The notes beneath the pieces are model-generated. The model was not told where the DNA came from, did not search any database, and saw nothing but the letters and a program-made list of their open reading frames with translations. 14,123 bases of DNA from Desulfobacteraceae bacterium (GTDB lineage: Bacteria; Desulfobacterota; DSM-4660; Desulfatiglandales; Desulfatiglandaceae): the NCBI GenBank assembly GCA_011048855.1, contig DSCZ01000582.1, positions 1 through 14,123 of the forward strand, given 5' to 3'. Made by a program: the position numbers and the translations under genes. This document shows, one piece after another, positions 8,047 to 14,123 of this stretch (positions are counted from its first letter, which is position 1; every line of letters starts with the position of its first letter).

Positions 8047-8948
8047 CGCAGTGCCTTGAATCGTTCCGGATGAATCAACTCCGCGAGAATTTCAAGCCCG
8101 TTCAGGAGCCTGAGGGTGCCACGGTGGAAAAGGTTCGGGTCAACCAGAAATATTCGTTCCTCCCTGGCTGCGGGCATTGAATTCCAGTGGAACCATTGTT
8201 TCAAGGCACGCCGGCTTTCAGATTGCCCGCTCATAGAAGTTACGAACAGAACCTCCGGCTCCAGTGCAATGACCTCCTCCCGGCTGAATTTGGGGTATCT
8301 GGCAGGGCCGGCGGCCAGATTGCGTCCCCCGGCACGCACAATAATATCGTCGATCAACGTGCCGGAGCCCGCGCTGACGATCGGCGAGCCCCCAATCTGA
8401 AAAAAGACGCCGGGTCGGCGGTCGATGCCGGACAGAGCCTTATCCACGGCCGAGATTCGCTCAGTAGCATCTTTCAGCAATCGCTCGGCTTCGCGCGCGG
8501 CCCCGATCAATTCCCCCAGTTCCTGAACCGTTCGGAGCACTTCGTCGAGATTCTTCGGGTCCATTGCGTACACGGGGATACCGAGGGATTCCAGCCTTAA
8601 AACAGTCGCCTTCGGGTTCCCATCTTTGACCGCCAGACATAAATCAGGACGGAGGGCGGCGATTCGTTCCAGGTCAAGATGCACATAGGAACCCACGCTG
8701 GGGAGATTTCGGGCCTCCGGAGGGAAATCACAGTGCCTTGTAACCCCTACCAGGTTTCCCCCCCGGCCGAGGGCGAAAATCAATTCAGTGATGTTCGGTG
8801 CCAGGGATACGATTCGCTTCGGATTCTCGGGAACAGGACTTTTTGGAAGAGGGCGCTCAAGCGTGGAGCCGTGAGCCGTGGCTGAAAGGATCGAAAAAAG
8901 AAGAGTCAATCCATAATAAGTAAATCTTCTGCCGGTTGATCGCCACAA
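8043..8948 (-). CDS. Periplasmic binding protein, BtuF-like
   Basis: A substrate-binding protein of the BtuF/FepB fold. KRIVSLAPNITELIFALGRG followed by VGVTRHCDFPPEA and then LDLERIAALRPDLCLA is the pattern I associate with cobalamin-binding proteins rather than ferric siderophore ones. I place the start at TTG 8948 (301 residues): it follows a strong GGAGG at 8960-8964, lies just after the upstream peptidase stop, and gives a compact signal peptide (basic WRSTGRR, hydrophobic core, cleavage near AHG-S). An ATG at 9029 would add 27 unlikely residues and overlap the peptidase by 58 nt; a GTG at 8957 sits too close to the ribosome site. The stop overlaps the permease start. The protein would deliver substrate to the BtuC-like permease. 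B12 specificity is inferred. Confidence 0.85.
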   Translation of the reverse strand: MWRSTGRRFTYYGLTLLFSILSATAHGSTLERPLPKSPVPENPKRIVSLAPNITELIFALGRGGNLVGVTRHCDFPPEARNLPSVGSYVHLDLERIAALRPDLCLAVKDGNPKATVLRLESLGIPVYAMDPKNLDEVLRTVQELGELIGAAREAERLLKDATERISAVDKALSGIDRRPGVFFQIGGSPIVSAGSGTLIDDIIVRAGGRNLAAGPARYPKFSREEVIALEPEVLFVTSMSGQSESRRALKQWFHWNSMPAAREERIFLVDPNLFHRGTLRLLNGLEILAELIHPERFKALR

Positions 8949-8959
8949 CGAGTCCACCC

Positions 8960-8964
8960 CCTCC
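8960..8964 (-). promoter_or_regulatory. Ribosome binding site deciding the binding-protein start
   Basis: GGAGG inside a purine-rich run on the minus strand, 11 nt before the TTG at 8948 and 2 nt before the GTG at 8957. It lies between the peptidase stop (8972) and the candidate starts. This supports translation starting after the peptidase gene rather than at the ATG at 9029, which has no comparable site. Confidence 0.5.
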
Positions 8965-8971
8965 CACTTCT

Positions 8972-10351
8972 TTAACCGCGTGCAGGCCGGATCAACGAAA
9001 GTTTTCTGTCTATATTGTTTCTTATCCATTGTTCATCCCAGAACTCGATCGGATTTACGAACACTCCGTTGATCATGATCGAAAAATGAAGATGATCACC
9101 TCCGGCGAGGCCTGTTTGCCCGCTGATCCCAATGCGTTCACCGCGTTCTATGAATCGGCCCACCTCTGTGTCGATGCTGCTTAAATGCGCATAGAGTGAA
9201 GAAATCCCCTGTCCATGATCAAGGATCACTGTCAATCCGTAAATTCCCAGCCTTTCGGCGAATACCACCCGCCCGCTGTTTGCGGCCTGAATTTCGGCGT
9301 TGGCGAGCGAGGCCAGGTCGACTCCCATATGGGTTTGCCTGTCGATTGTCTTGTCCTGGTAGACATAAACTCTCTCGTCTCCGAATCCTGCCATGGTCGC
9401 TGCATTTTTCATACGTATAAATACACCATCCCAGAGTTTTTCCACCGAGGATTCCGCGCTGACCCTTCGGCAGGTCTCGTCGTTCTCGACCCTCAACTCC
9501 CGGTTTATCTTTAAAAATTTGTCAACCGGGCGATCGGCGCCGGAAAAATCCACGTGAGCGAATTCAGGGAGGATCTTTTCGATGAAACGGTCCGAGACCG
9601 TCATCTTTTTGACAGGAAAATTTTTTCGCCTGATTAGATGATTGAAAGAACTCCTGGTCGAATTCCCGGCCCGGTCACCGGCATGAAGGTATACTTCACC
9701 CTTCGGGTCCATTCCGGTTGGAACGGCGAAGTAGCATACCATCGAGCCGGGCGTGAATTCCTCTCCGGCCGGGTAACCGGGGAAAAACAGGTCGCCTGCA
9801 TAAACCCCGCTCCGAACGGTATCGGATGACTGCCGGTAAACCACCAGTCCTGTGCCGCCCTGGTTTATGTAATGGAGCCGGCTTATGGGCCTTATAGACG
9901 GAGGCGTGGTGTCGACGATCATTTCGTGGACAACGACGGAGGTGTTGCCGTCACCGCTGTTGCGCCTGGAATAATCCGATACTTGGACGGTAACCCTTAT
10001 TTCACCTTCGGCAAGGTGCATCAGGGATGGGCGCATTTTGAAAGATACGTCGGCTTCGCGAGTGCCGTGTCTGTTGGCCAGACCTTCGAAAGGAAATTCC
10101 TGTTCGATGACTTTGAATGTCCGGCCTTCCTGGGCTGCGGTTACAAGGATGCGTTTCAGGCCGCGTTTGGCGTCCGCGGCGTGCACACTTAACTCCGTCT
10201 CACCGGTTATGTAGTCAGGAAGGGGAGTCAGCGTCACTTCCGGCTTTTCACCTTCAAACACATGCATCAGGAACCATCCCAGAAAAGCGGCGAGTGCGAC
10301 GATCACGGCCACCATTGCGATAGGTCCGATATTTCTTCCTTTTTTCATCAT
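8972..10351 (-). CDS. Membrane-anchored M23-family metallopeptidase
   Basis: The protein has 459 residues. A single membrane helix at about residues 9-31 follows a basic start, giving an inner-membrane anchor with the rest in the periplasm. A strand-rich middle part (about 35-240) includes the phrase VDTTPPSIRP and resembles Ig-like extracellular modules. The C-terminal LytM/M23 domain keeps all the expected metal and catalytic residues: H341 and D345 (HMGVD), H389 (YAH), and H420 and H422 (HLHF). It should therefore be an active zinc endopeptidase acting on peptidoglycan cross-links, not a degenerate NlpD/EnvC-type activator. Two ATGs in tandem (10351, 10348) are both usable, with AGG a few nt upstream. 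It sits between the amidohydrolase gene (88 nt away) and the binding-protein gene (about 23 nt away) in the same direction. A functional link with the importer is not evident. Confidence 0.88.
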   Translation of the reverse strand: MMKKGRNIGPIAMVAVIVALAAFLGWFLMHVFEGEKPEVTLTPLPDYITGETELSVHAADAKRGLKRILVTAAQEGRTFKVIEQEFPFEGLANRHGTREADVSFKMRPSLMHLAEGEIRVTVQVSDYSRRNSGDGNTSVVVHEMIVDTTPPSIRPISRLHYINQGGTGLVVYRQSSDTVRSGVYAGDLFFPGYPAGEEFTPGSMVCYFAVPTGMDPKGEVYLHAGDRAGNSTRSSFNHLIRRKNFPVKKMTVSDRFIEKILPEFAHVDFSGADRPVDKFLKINRELRVENDETCRRVSAESSVEKLWDGVFIRMKNAATMAGFGDERVYVYQDKTIDRQTHMGVDLASLANAEIQAANSGRVVFAERLGIYGLTVILDHGQGISSLYAHLSSIDTEVGRFIERGERIGISGQTGLAGGDHLHFSIMINGVFVNPIEFWDEQWIRNNIDRKLSLIRPARG

Positions 10352-10439
10352 AACCTGCTTTCTTCCAGGATTCGGGCCAGCCCCTGCGTGATCGAACAGG
10401 AGCCGTTTTTTTCTGCACGGACACTATCAAGGAATGTCT

Positions 10440-11813
10440 TTAAAGGCAATTGTTTTGAAATTCCGCGTGCCGGTCTGCAACCATCTCACGCACCCGTTCC
10501 ATGATTTCCACCGGATTGAGACGGGTGAAACGGCGGTTTCTAAAAACCGCGGCGCCGTCGATGAAAACATCCCTCACGTCAGAACCTCTGGCCGCATAAA
10601 CGAGCGCGGAATACGGATCATAGAGCGGGCAAAGATGGGGCGCCGCCATGTCGATAATCATAAGATCCGCACGTTTTCCAATTTCCAACGTTCCGATCAG
10701 GTCCCCGAGGCCGAGTGCTTCCGCGCCCCAGCATGTCGCCATCTTCATCACGGTGCGGGCATCCAGGCTGGTTGGATCCTTCTCGCTCATCTTGCTGAGC
10801 TTCGCGGCTTTATCCATTTCCCGGAACATGTCCAGGTCGTTGTTCGATGCACAGCCGTCGGTTCCAAGCGCCACATGCATGCCCGCTCCGATGTAACCTT
10901 GAACCGGCGCGACTCCGGAGCACAATTTCATGTTGCTTTCAGGCGTATGAACGATTTTGACACCGTTTTCCCTGAGCCGCACTGTTTCATCCTTATCGAT
11001 GTGGACGGCGTGGACCGCGATCAGGTCAGGGCCTAAAATCCCTGTTGATTCAAGGTATTCGACCGGTTTCATTCGATGACGGGTTTCAATTTCCGCTCTT
11101 TCGGACAGGGTTTCGGACAGGTGGATCTGGATTGGAACACTGTGGCCCCGGGAGATTTCGGCTGCACGCTTTAACGTTCCCGTCGAGCAGGTGATGGGGC
11201 TGTGACAGAACAGCCCGGGAGTTATAAGGCTGGAGAGACTATGGGTCTTTTCGATGAACGAGGCCGCGGCGTCTATGTTTTTTTCAGGGTCTTTTATGCC
11301 CGGTGCAGGAAAATCTATCACTCCCTGGGCGATCAGCGCCCTCATTCCGCTGTCTGAAACCGCTTCGAGGGTTGATTCAGGGAAAAAATAACCGTCTGCG
11401 AAACAGGTTGTGCCCGAAGAAATCATTTCCAGGCATCCAAGCAGTGCACCCCAGTAGACTGTTTCCGGTGAGAGGAAAGCGGCCTCTGCAGGAAATATTT
11501 TTTCAAAAAGCCACCTGCGGAGAGGAAGATCATCCGAAAAACCGCGGAACAACGTCATGGCAAGGTGGGTGTGAGAATTCACAAGGCCGGGCGCCACAAC
11601 GCAGTCCGTTGCATCCACCACTTCGGGGCGGGCTGGTTCTGAGAGATCGGACTGCCCGCCGATAGCTTTGATTATGCCGTCGGAGATTTGTATTTCTGTG
11701 TCTTTGAGAGGCCTGAGATCACCTGTCATCGTCAGGACCGTACCTCCCCTTATAACCACCAGCCTTTTCCCTGATTTTTCGCTCACGCCGAACTCCCGTT
11801 TTGTTTCATCCAT
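10440..11813 (-). CDS. mtaD: MtaD-type amidohydrolase (MTA/SAH deaminase family)
   Basis: A metal-dependent amidohydrolase of the ATZ/TRZ group. Counting from the ATG at 11813 (457 residues), the metal ligands are H81 and H83 (NSHTHLAM), H231 (IHLSET) and D319 (GTDG), with E234 and H268 at the usual substrate-side positions; TPESNMKLCSGVAP is also a family hallmark. Homologues deaminate 5'-methylthioadenosine and S-adenosylhomocysteine; close relatives deaminate 6-amino-6-deoxyfutalosine in menaquinone synthesis (MqnX), and sequence alone does not separate these. An ATG at 11828 is also in frame, but the GGAG about 9 nt before 11813 lies inside that longer frame's first codons, so I prefer 11813. 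It is cytoplasmic. Transcription appears to start from a divergent promoter region shared with the DUF1015 gene. Confidence 0.82.
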   Translation of the reverse strand: MDETKREFGVSEKSGKRLVVIRGGTVLTMTGDLRPLKDTEIQISDGIIKAIGGQSDLSEPARPEVVDATDCVVAPGLVNSHTHLAMTLFRGFSDDLPLRRWLFEKIFPAEAAFLSPETVYWGALLGCLEMISSGTTCFADGYFFPESTLEAVSDSGMRALIAQGVIDFPAPGIKDPEKNIDAAASFIEKTHSLSSLITPGLFCHSPITCSTGTLKRAAEISRGHSVPIQIHLSETLSERAEIETRHRMKPVEYLESTGILGPDLIAVHAVHIDKDETVRLRENGVKIVHTPESNMKLCSGVAPVQGYIGAGMHVALGTDGCASNNDLDMFREMDKAAKLSKMSEKDPTSLDARTVMKMATCWGAEALGLGDLIGTLEIGKRADLMIIDMAAPHLCPLYDPYSALVYAARGSDVRDVFIDGAAVFRNRRFTRLNPVEIMERVREMVADRHAEFQNNCL

Positions 11814-11862
11814 TTGCTGTGTCTCCATTTTTTGATGGCCTCGTAAAACATTTCAATTGGAA

Positions 11863-11891
11863 ATTCTTGTTCCAACTGTTTATGTTGTCAA
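11863..11891 (-). promoter_or_regulatory. Putative promoter for the amidohydrolase gene
   Basis: On the minus strand there is an exact TTGACA (11891-11886), then a 17-nt spacer and AAGAAT (11868-11863, four of six consensus bases). Transcription would start near 11856, giving a leader of about 43 nt to the preferred start codon. It is placed back to back with a plus-strand TTGACA 19 nt away. Confidence 0.5.
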
Positions 11892-11910
11892 TGGTGGACG
11901 CGGAAATTTC

Positions 11911-11937
11911 TTGACACAGGCGAGGTTATTCGAAAAT
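11911..11937 (+). promoter_or_regulatory. Putative promoter for the DUF1015 gene
   Basis: An exact TTGACA lies at 11911-11916. The best downstream match to a -10 element is GAAAAT at 11932-11937 (four of six) with a short 15-nt spacer. The -35 is good but the -10 is weak, so this may need an activator or may be coincidental. Confidence 0.33.
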
Positions 11938-11991
11938 AGTTGCAGATCGTGCATCCGGGATAAAAAATTTTTGGCCTGCAAGGAGTCGATG

Positions 11992-13317
11992 ATGGCGGTC
12001 GTAAAACCTTTTCGCGGAATAACATATAATTTTGAGAGGTTCAGTGATCTCGGTCCACTGGTGACCCCTCCCTATGATGTGATATCTGCATCCGAGCAGG
12101 AAGAATTTTATCGTGCCGATCCATATAACGTGATACGCCTGGAGCTCGCCCGGGCCAAGCCCACCGACTCCGAAAGCGATAACCGCTATACCAGGGCGGC
12201 CGAAACCTTTCGGAATTGGCTGCGGGAGGGGGTTTTGCTCCAGGCCCGGAAACCTTGTTTCTACATCACCGCTCACAGCTACCGGGTCGGTGAGGACCTG
12301 CGAACGAGATGGGGCATCATCGCGCGGGTCAAAATAGAAGAGGAGGGAAGTGATGTCATTCTTCCCCATGAACAGACGTTTCCCGCCCATAAAACAGACC
12401 GTTTAAAACTTATGGAAGCCTCCCGCGCACAATTCAGCCAGGTTTTTTCGGTTCATGAAGATCCGGAAAGCGTGCTGCAGAGCATCTTTTCATCCTGTGA
12501 ATCCATTCATCCGCAGGCGTCATTTTCGTTCAAGGACGGCTCCTCGCACCGTATGTGGACGATGCCCGATACGGAGACGATGCGGACGATTCAAAACGCT
12601 TTCAAGAACCGCCCGCTTTATATCGCCGACGGGCATCACCGCTACGAAACCGCCGGAAATTACAGAAATACGGTGCGGGGAAAGGGTGTTGCCGCAGAAG
12701 GTGACGCGCACGAATACGTGATGATGTATCTTTCCAGCATCGATGACCGAGGGTTGACGATCCTGCCGTATCACCGGCTGCTTACAGCGAATGCTCCATT
12801 TGACCCCGATGCTTTCGCTGCCGGGGCGTCCGAATATTTCACCGTGGCTCCCATTCGCATGGAGGGGGTGAATGAGGCGGGCGCGATCGGAGCAGGATTG
12901 GCAGAAGCCGGCCTGCAGAGCCCTTCGTTTGTTGTGTGCACCCGGAGGGGGGGGTGCTGTCTGCTGAAGCTCAAACCCGGGGCGTTCGAGCATATGCCTG
13001 AGGACATGCATCCGGCTCTGCGCAGGCTTGACGTCCAGGTGCTCTCCGAGCTGGTTTTCCAGAAAACCTTAGGTTTCACGACGCAGGATATGGGAAACGA
13101 TCAATTGTTTCGTTTCGACAGCTCGATTGAAAGCTGCCTCGCGAAGGTGCGTTCCGGGGATGCAGAAGCGGCGTTTCTGCTTAATCCCACCCCGATAGAT
13201 GACGTCAGGGAAGTGGCCGGGGCAGGTCTCGTGATGCCCCGGAAGTCCACTTTTTTCCATCCTAAAGTATTGACCGGGCTGGTTTTGAATCCGCTCGAGG
13301 ATTATGAATCGAGATAA
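11992..13317 (+). CDS. DUF1015 family protein
   Basis: The protein has 441 residues from the ATG at 11992, which has AAGGAG 6 nt upstream and begins with the family-typical AVVKPFRGITYN. The frame stays open upstream to a TTG at 11857, but that extension has no ribosome site and no family resemblance. Family markers are TPPYDVIS (25-32), NVIRLEL (46-52), PHEQTFPAHKTDRLKL (125-140) and IADGHHRYETA (211-221). The DGHHR block recalls the ParB/sulfiredoxin fold motif, which may point to nucleotide or phosphoryl chemistry; this is my inference and not an established function. The protein has no signal peptide or membrane helix and is presumably cytoplasmic. Its end overlaps the next gene by 14 nt, implying co-translation with the methyltransferase. 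Confidence 0.9.
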   Translation: MAVVKPFRGITYNFERFSDLGPLVTPPYDVISASEQEEFYRADPYNVIRLELARAKPTDSESDNRYTRAAETFRNWLREGVLLQARKPCFYITAHSYRVGEDLRTRWGIIARVKIEEEGSDVILPHEQTFPAHKTDRLKLMEASRAQFSQVFSVHEDPESVLQSIFSSCESIHPQASFSFKDGSSHRMWTMPDTETMRTIQNAFKNRPLYIADGHHRYETAGNYRNTVRGKGVAAEGDAHEYVMMYLSSIDDRGLTILPYHRLLTANAPFDPDAFAAGASEYFTVAPIRMEGVNEAGAIGAGLAEAGLQSPSFVVCTRRGGCCLLKLKPGAFEHMPEDMHPALRRLDVQVLSELVFQKTLGFTTQDMGNDQLFRFDSSIESCLAKVRSGDAEAAFLLNPTPIDDVREVAGAGLVMPRKSTFFHPKVLTGLVLNPLEDYESR

Positions 13318-14002
13318 GAAGTCCGTTGTCCTCCTCGGGCCCGGTGAGCGGGTCGACCGTTTCCTGGACGGCCGTCTTTCCCTGATTCAATCGAAAACAG
13401 GCTACCGATTCAGCATCGACGCCTTGCTTCTGGCCGATTTTGCGACGATCAAGGAAGGAGACTTGCTTGTCGACCTGGGCACGGGATGCGGGGTGATAGC
13501 CTTGATATTGCTGTTTTCACGGCCGGTGAAAAAAGTTTGGGGCCTCGAAATCCAGGATGAGCTATCACGCCAGGCTGCCCGGAACGTTGAAATGAACGGC
13601 TGCTCCGCCCGGATGGCGGTGGTTCGTGGGGATATCACGCGTGTTCCGTTCAGACAGTGCTCTATCGATGTGGTCATTTGCAACCCTCCTTACCGCAAAC
13701 CCAGGAGCGGCAGGGTCAACCCCGATCCAGAGCGTGCAATAGCCAGGCATGAGATATTGACAGGCCTGGGAGGGATCGTCCGGGCCGCTTCATTCCTGTT
13801 GAAACCCAAAGGGAGGTTTGCAATCATCTATCCGGCCGAAAGATTGGTGGATCTTTTTGCCCATCTCAGGCGGTTCAACCTCGAGCCCAAGCGGTTGAAA
13901 GTGGTCTATCCTTCGGTTCGAGCCGGGGCGAAGCTCGCGCTGGTTGAAGCGACGATGGGTGGGAGACCGGGACTCAAGGTTGAGGCGCCTGGTTTCGCCT
14001 GA
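13304..14002 (+). CDS. TrmN6-like tRNA1(Val) N6-adenine methyltransferase
   Basis: This 232-residue class I SAM-dependent methyltransferase starts with a segment typical of TrmN6/YfiC (LSLIQSKTGYRFSIDALLLADF, about residues 25-46, where the substrate adenine region begins). It has the SAM-binding loop DLGTGCG (57-63), the acidic residue ending strand two in GLEIQ (80-84), and the catalytic CNPPY (126-130) that marks N6-adenine or amino-group methylation. The E. coli homologue modifies A37 of tRNA1(Val). Length and motif order fit a complete protein. The start at 13304 overlaps the DUF1015 gene by 14 nt and has GAGG just upstream. An alternative is a related NPPY enzyme acting on another RNA or on protein. 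The gene is convergent with the DUF721-like gene, with 4 nt between stops. Confidence 0.83.
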   Translation: MNRDKKSVVLLGPGERVDRFLDGRLSLIQSKTGYRFSIDALLLADFATIKEGDLLVDLGTGCGVIALILLFSRPVKKVWGLEIQDELSRQAARNVEMNGCSARMAVVRGDITRVPFRQCSIDVVICNPPYRKPRSGRVNPDPERAIARHEILTGLGGIVRAASFLLKPKGRFAIIYPAERLVDLFAHLRRFNLEPKRLKVVYPSVRAGAKLALVEATMGGRPGLKVEAPGFA

Positions 14003-14006
14003 TCTG

Positions 14007-14123
14007 TCAAAGTTTGGAAGGATCGGTGCGGAATTCAATCCGGTGGACGGCCCGTCTTCCGAGCGCCGCGTTCAGGCTGACTCGTATTTCTTCAGATGAG
14101 AAACGCAGTTCGTTGAACCAGGC
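14007..14123 (-). CDS. DUF721/DciA-like protein, C-terminal end (truncated by window edge)
   Basis: On the minus strand a frame is open from the right edge to the TGA at 14009-14007, giving 38 residues. The visible order AWFNELRFSSEEIRVSLN, then a short loop, then VHRIEFRTDPSKL matches the end of DUF721 domains (a W-x-x-E-L-x-F helix followed by an IxFR strand). DciA, which helps load the replicative helicase, carries this domain. Only the C-terminus is visible, so both the family and the role are tentative. Confidence 0.6.
   Translation of the reverse strand, partial: AWFNELRFSSEEIRVSLNAALGRRAVHRIEFRTDPSKL

Noticed and set aside
11857..11991. N-terminal extension of the DUF1015 protein starting at TTG 11857
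   Set aside because: No ribosome site, no family similarity in the added 45 residues, and it would run through the putative promoter; the ATG at 11992 has AAGGAG at good spacing.
1..14123. CRISPR array, insertion sequence, prophage, toxin-antitoxin or defence island
   Set aside because: No regularly spaced repeats, transposase or integrase motifs, or known defence proteins; gene style is uniform across the window.

Overview
The window is about 14.1 kb of gene-dense, moderately GC-rich bacterial DNA with short intergenic gaps, ATGA start/stop overlaps and Shine-Dalgarno sites. The gene content (a DUF3536-type GH57 protein, a GldA/GldF/GldG/DUF4340 ABC cluster, a DUF1015 gene overlapping a tRNA1(Val)-type methyltransferase, and a DUF721/DciA-like end) suggests a Gram-negative anaerobe of the former Deltaproteobacteria (Desulfobacterota). 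That placement is inferred from protein content. No rRNA, tRNA, insertion sequence, CRISPR array or prophage gene was seen.

Layout. (1) 1-1283, plus strand: the C-terminal part of a GH57-family protein with a DUF3536 domain, cut by the left edge. (2) 1313-6007, minus strand: a four-gene ABC-2 type cluster, read from the right as ATPase (GldA-like), permease (GldF-like), GldG-like membrane-anchored subunit, and a DUF4340 protein. It is preceded by a consensus sigma70-type promoter with an upstream A-tract and by a leader of about 195 nt containing hairpins. (3) 6245-8948, minus strand: a BtuFCD-like cobalamin/iron-complex importer, with binding protein, FecCD-type permease and ATPase linked by ATGA overlaps. 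(4) 8972-10351, minus strand: a membrane-anchored M23 metallopeptidase immediately upstream of the importer. (5) 10440-11813, minus strand: an MtaD-type amidohydrolase. (6) 11829-11991: a divergent promoter region. (7) 11992-14002, plus strand: a DUF1015 protein overlapping a TrmN6-like N6-adenine methyltransferase. (8) 14007-14123, minus strand: the C-terminal end of a DUF721/DciA-like protein.

How the genes work together. Genes 10440 to 6245 are co-oriented with gaps of 88 nt or less and could form one transcript: amidohydrolase, M23 peptidase, then importer. The Gld-like cluster follows in the same direction but has its own promoter, which starts in the last codons of the importer ATPase gene. 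Most of the window is conserved housekeeping or transport content. I found no convincing new defence or mobile system. The parts most worth a second look are the promoter and leader of the Gld-like cluster, that cluster's unknown substrate, and the DUF1015-methyltransferase pair.
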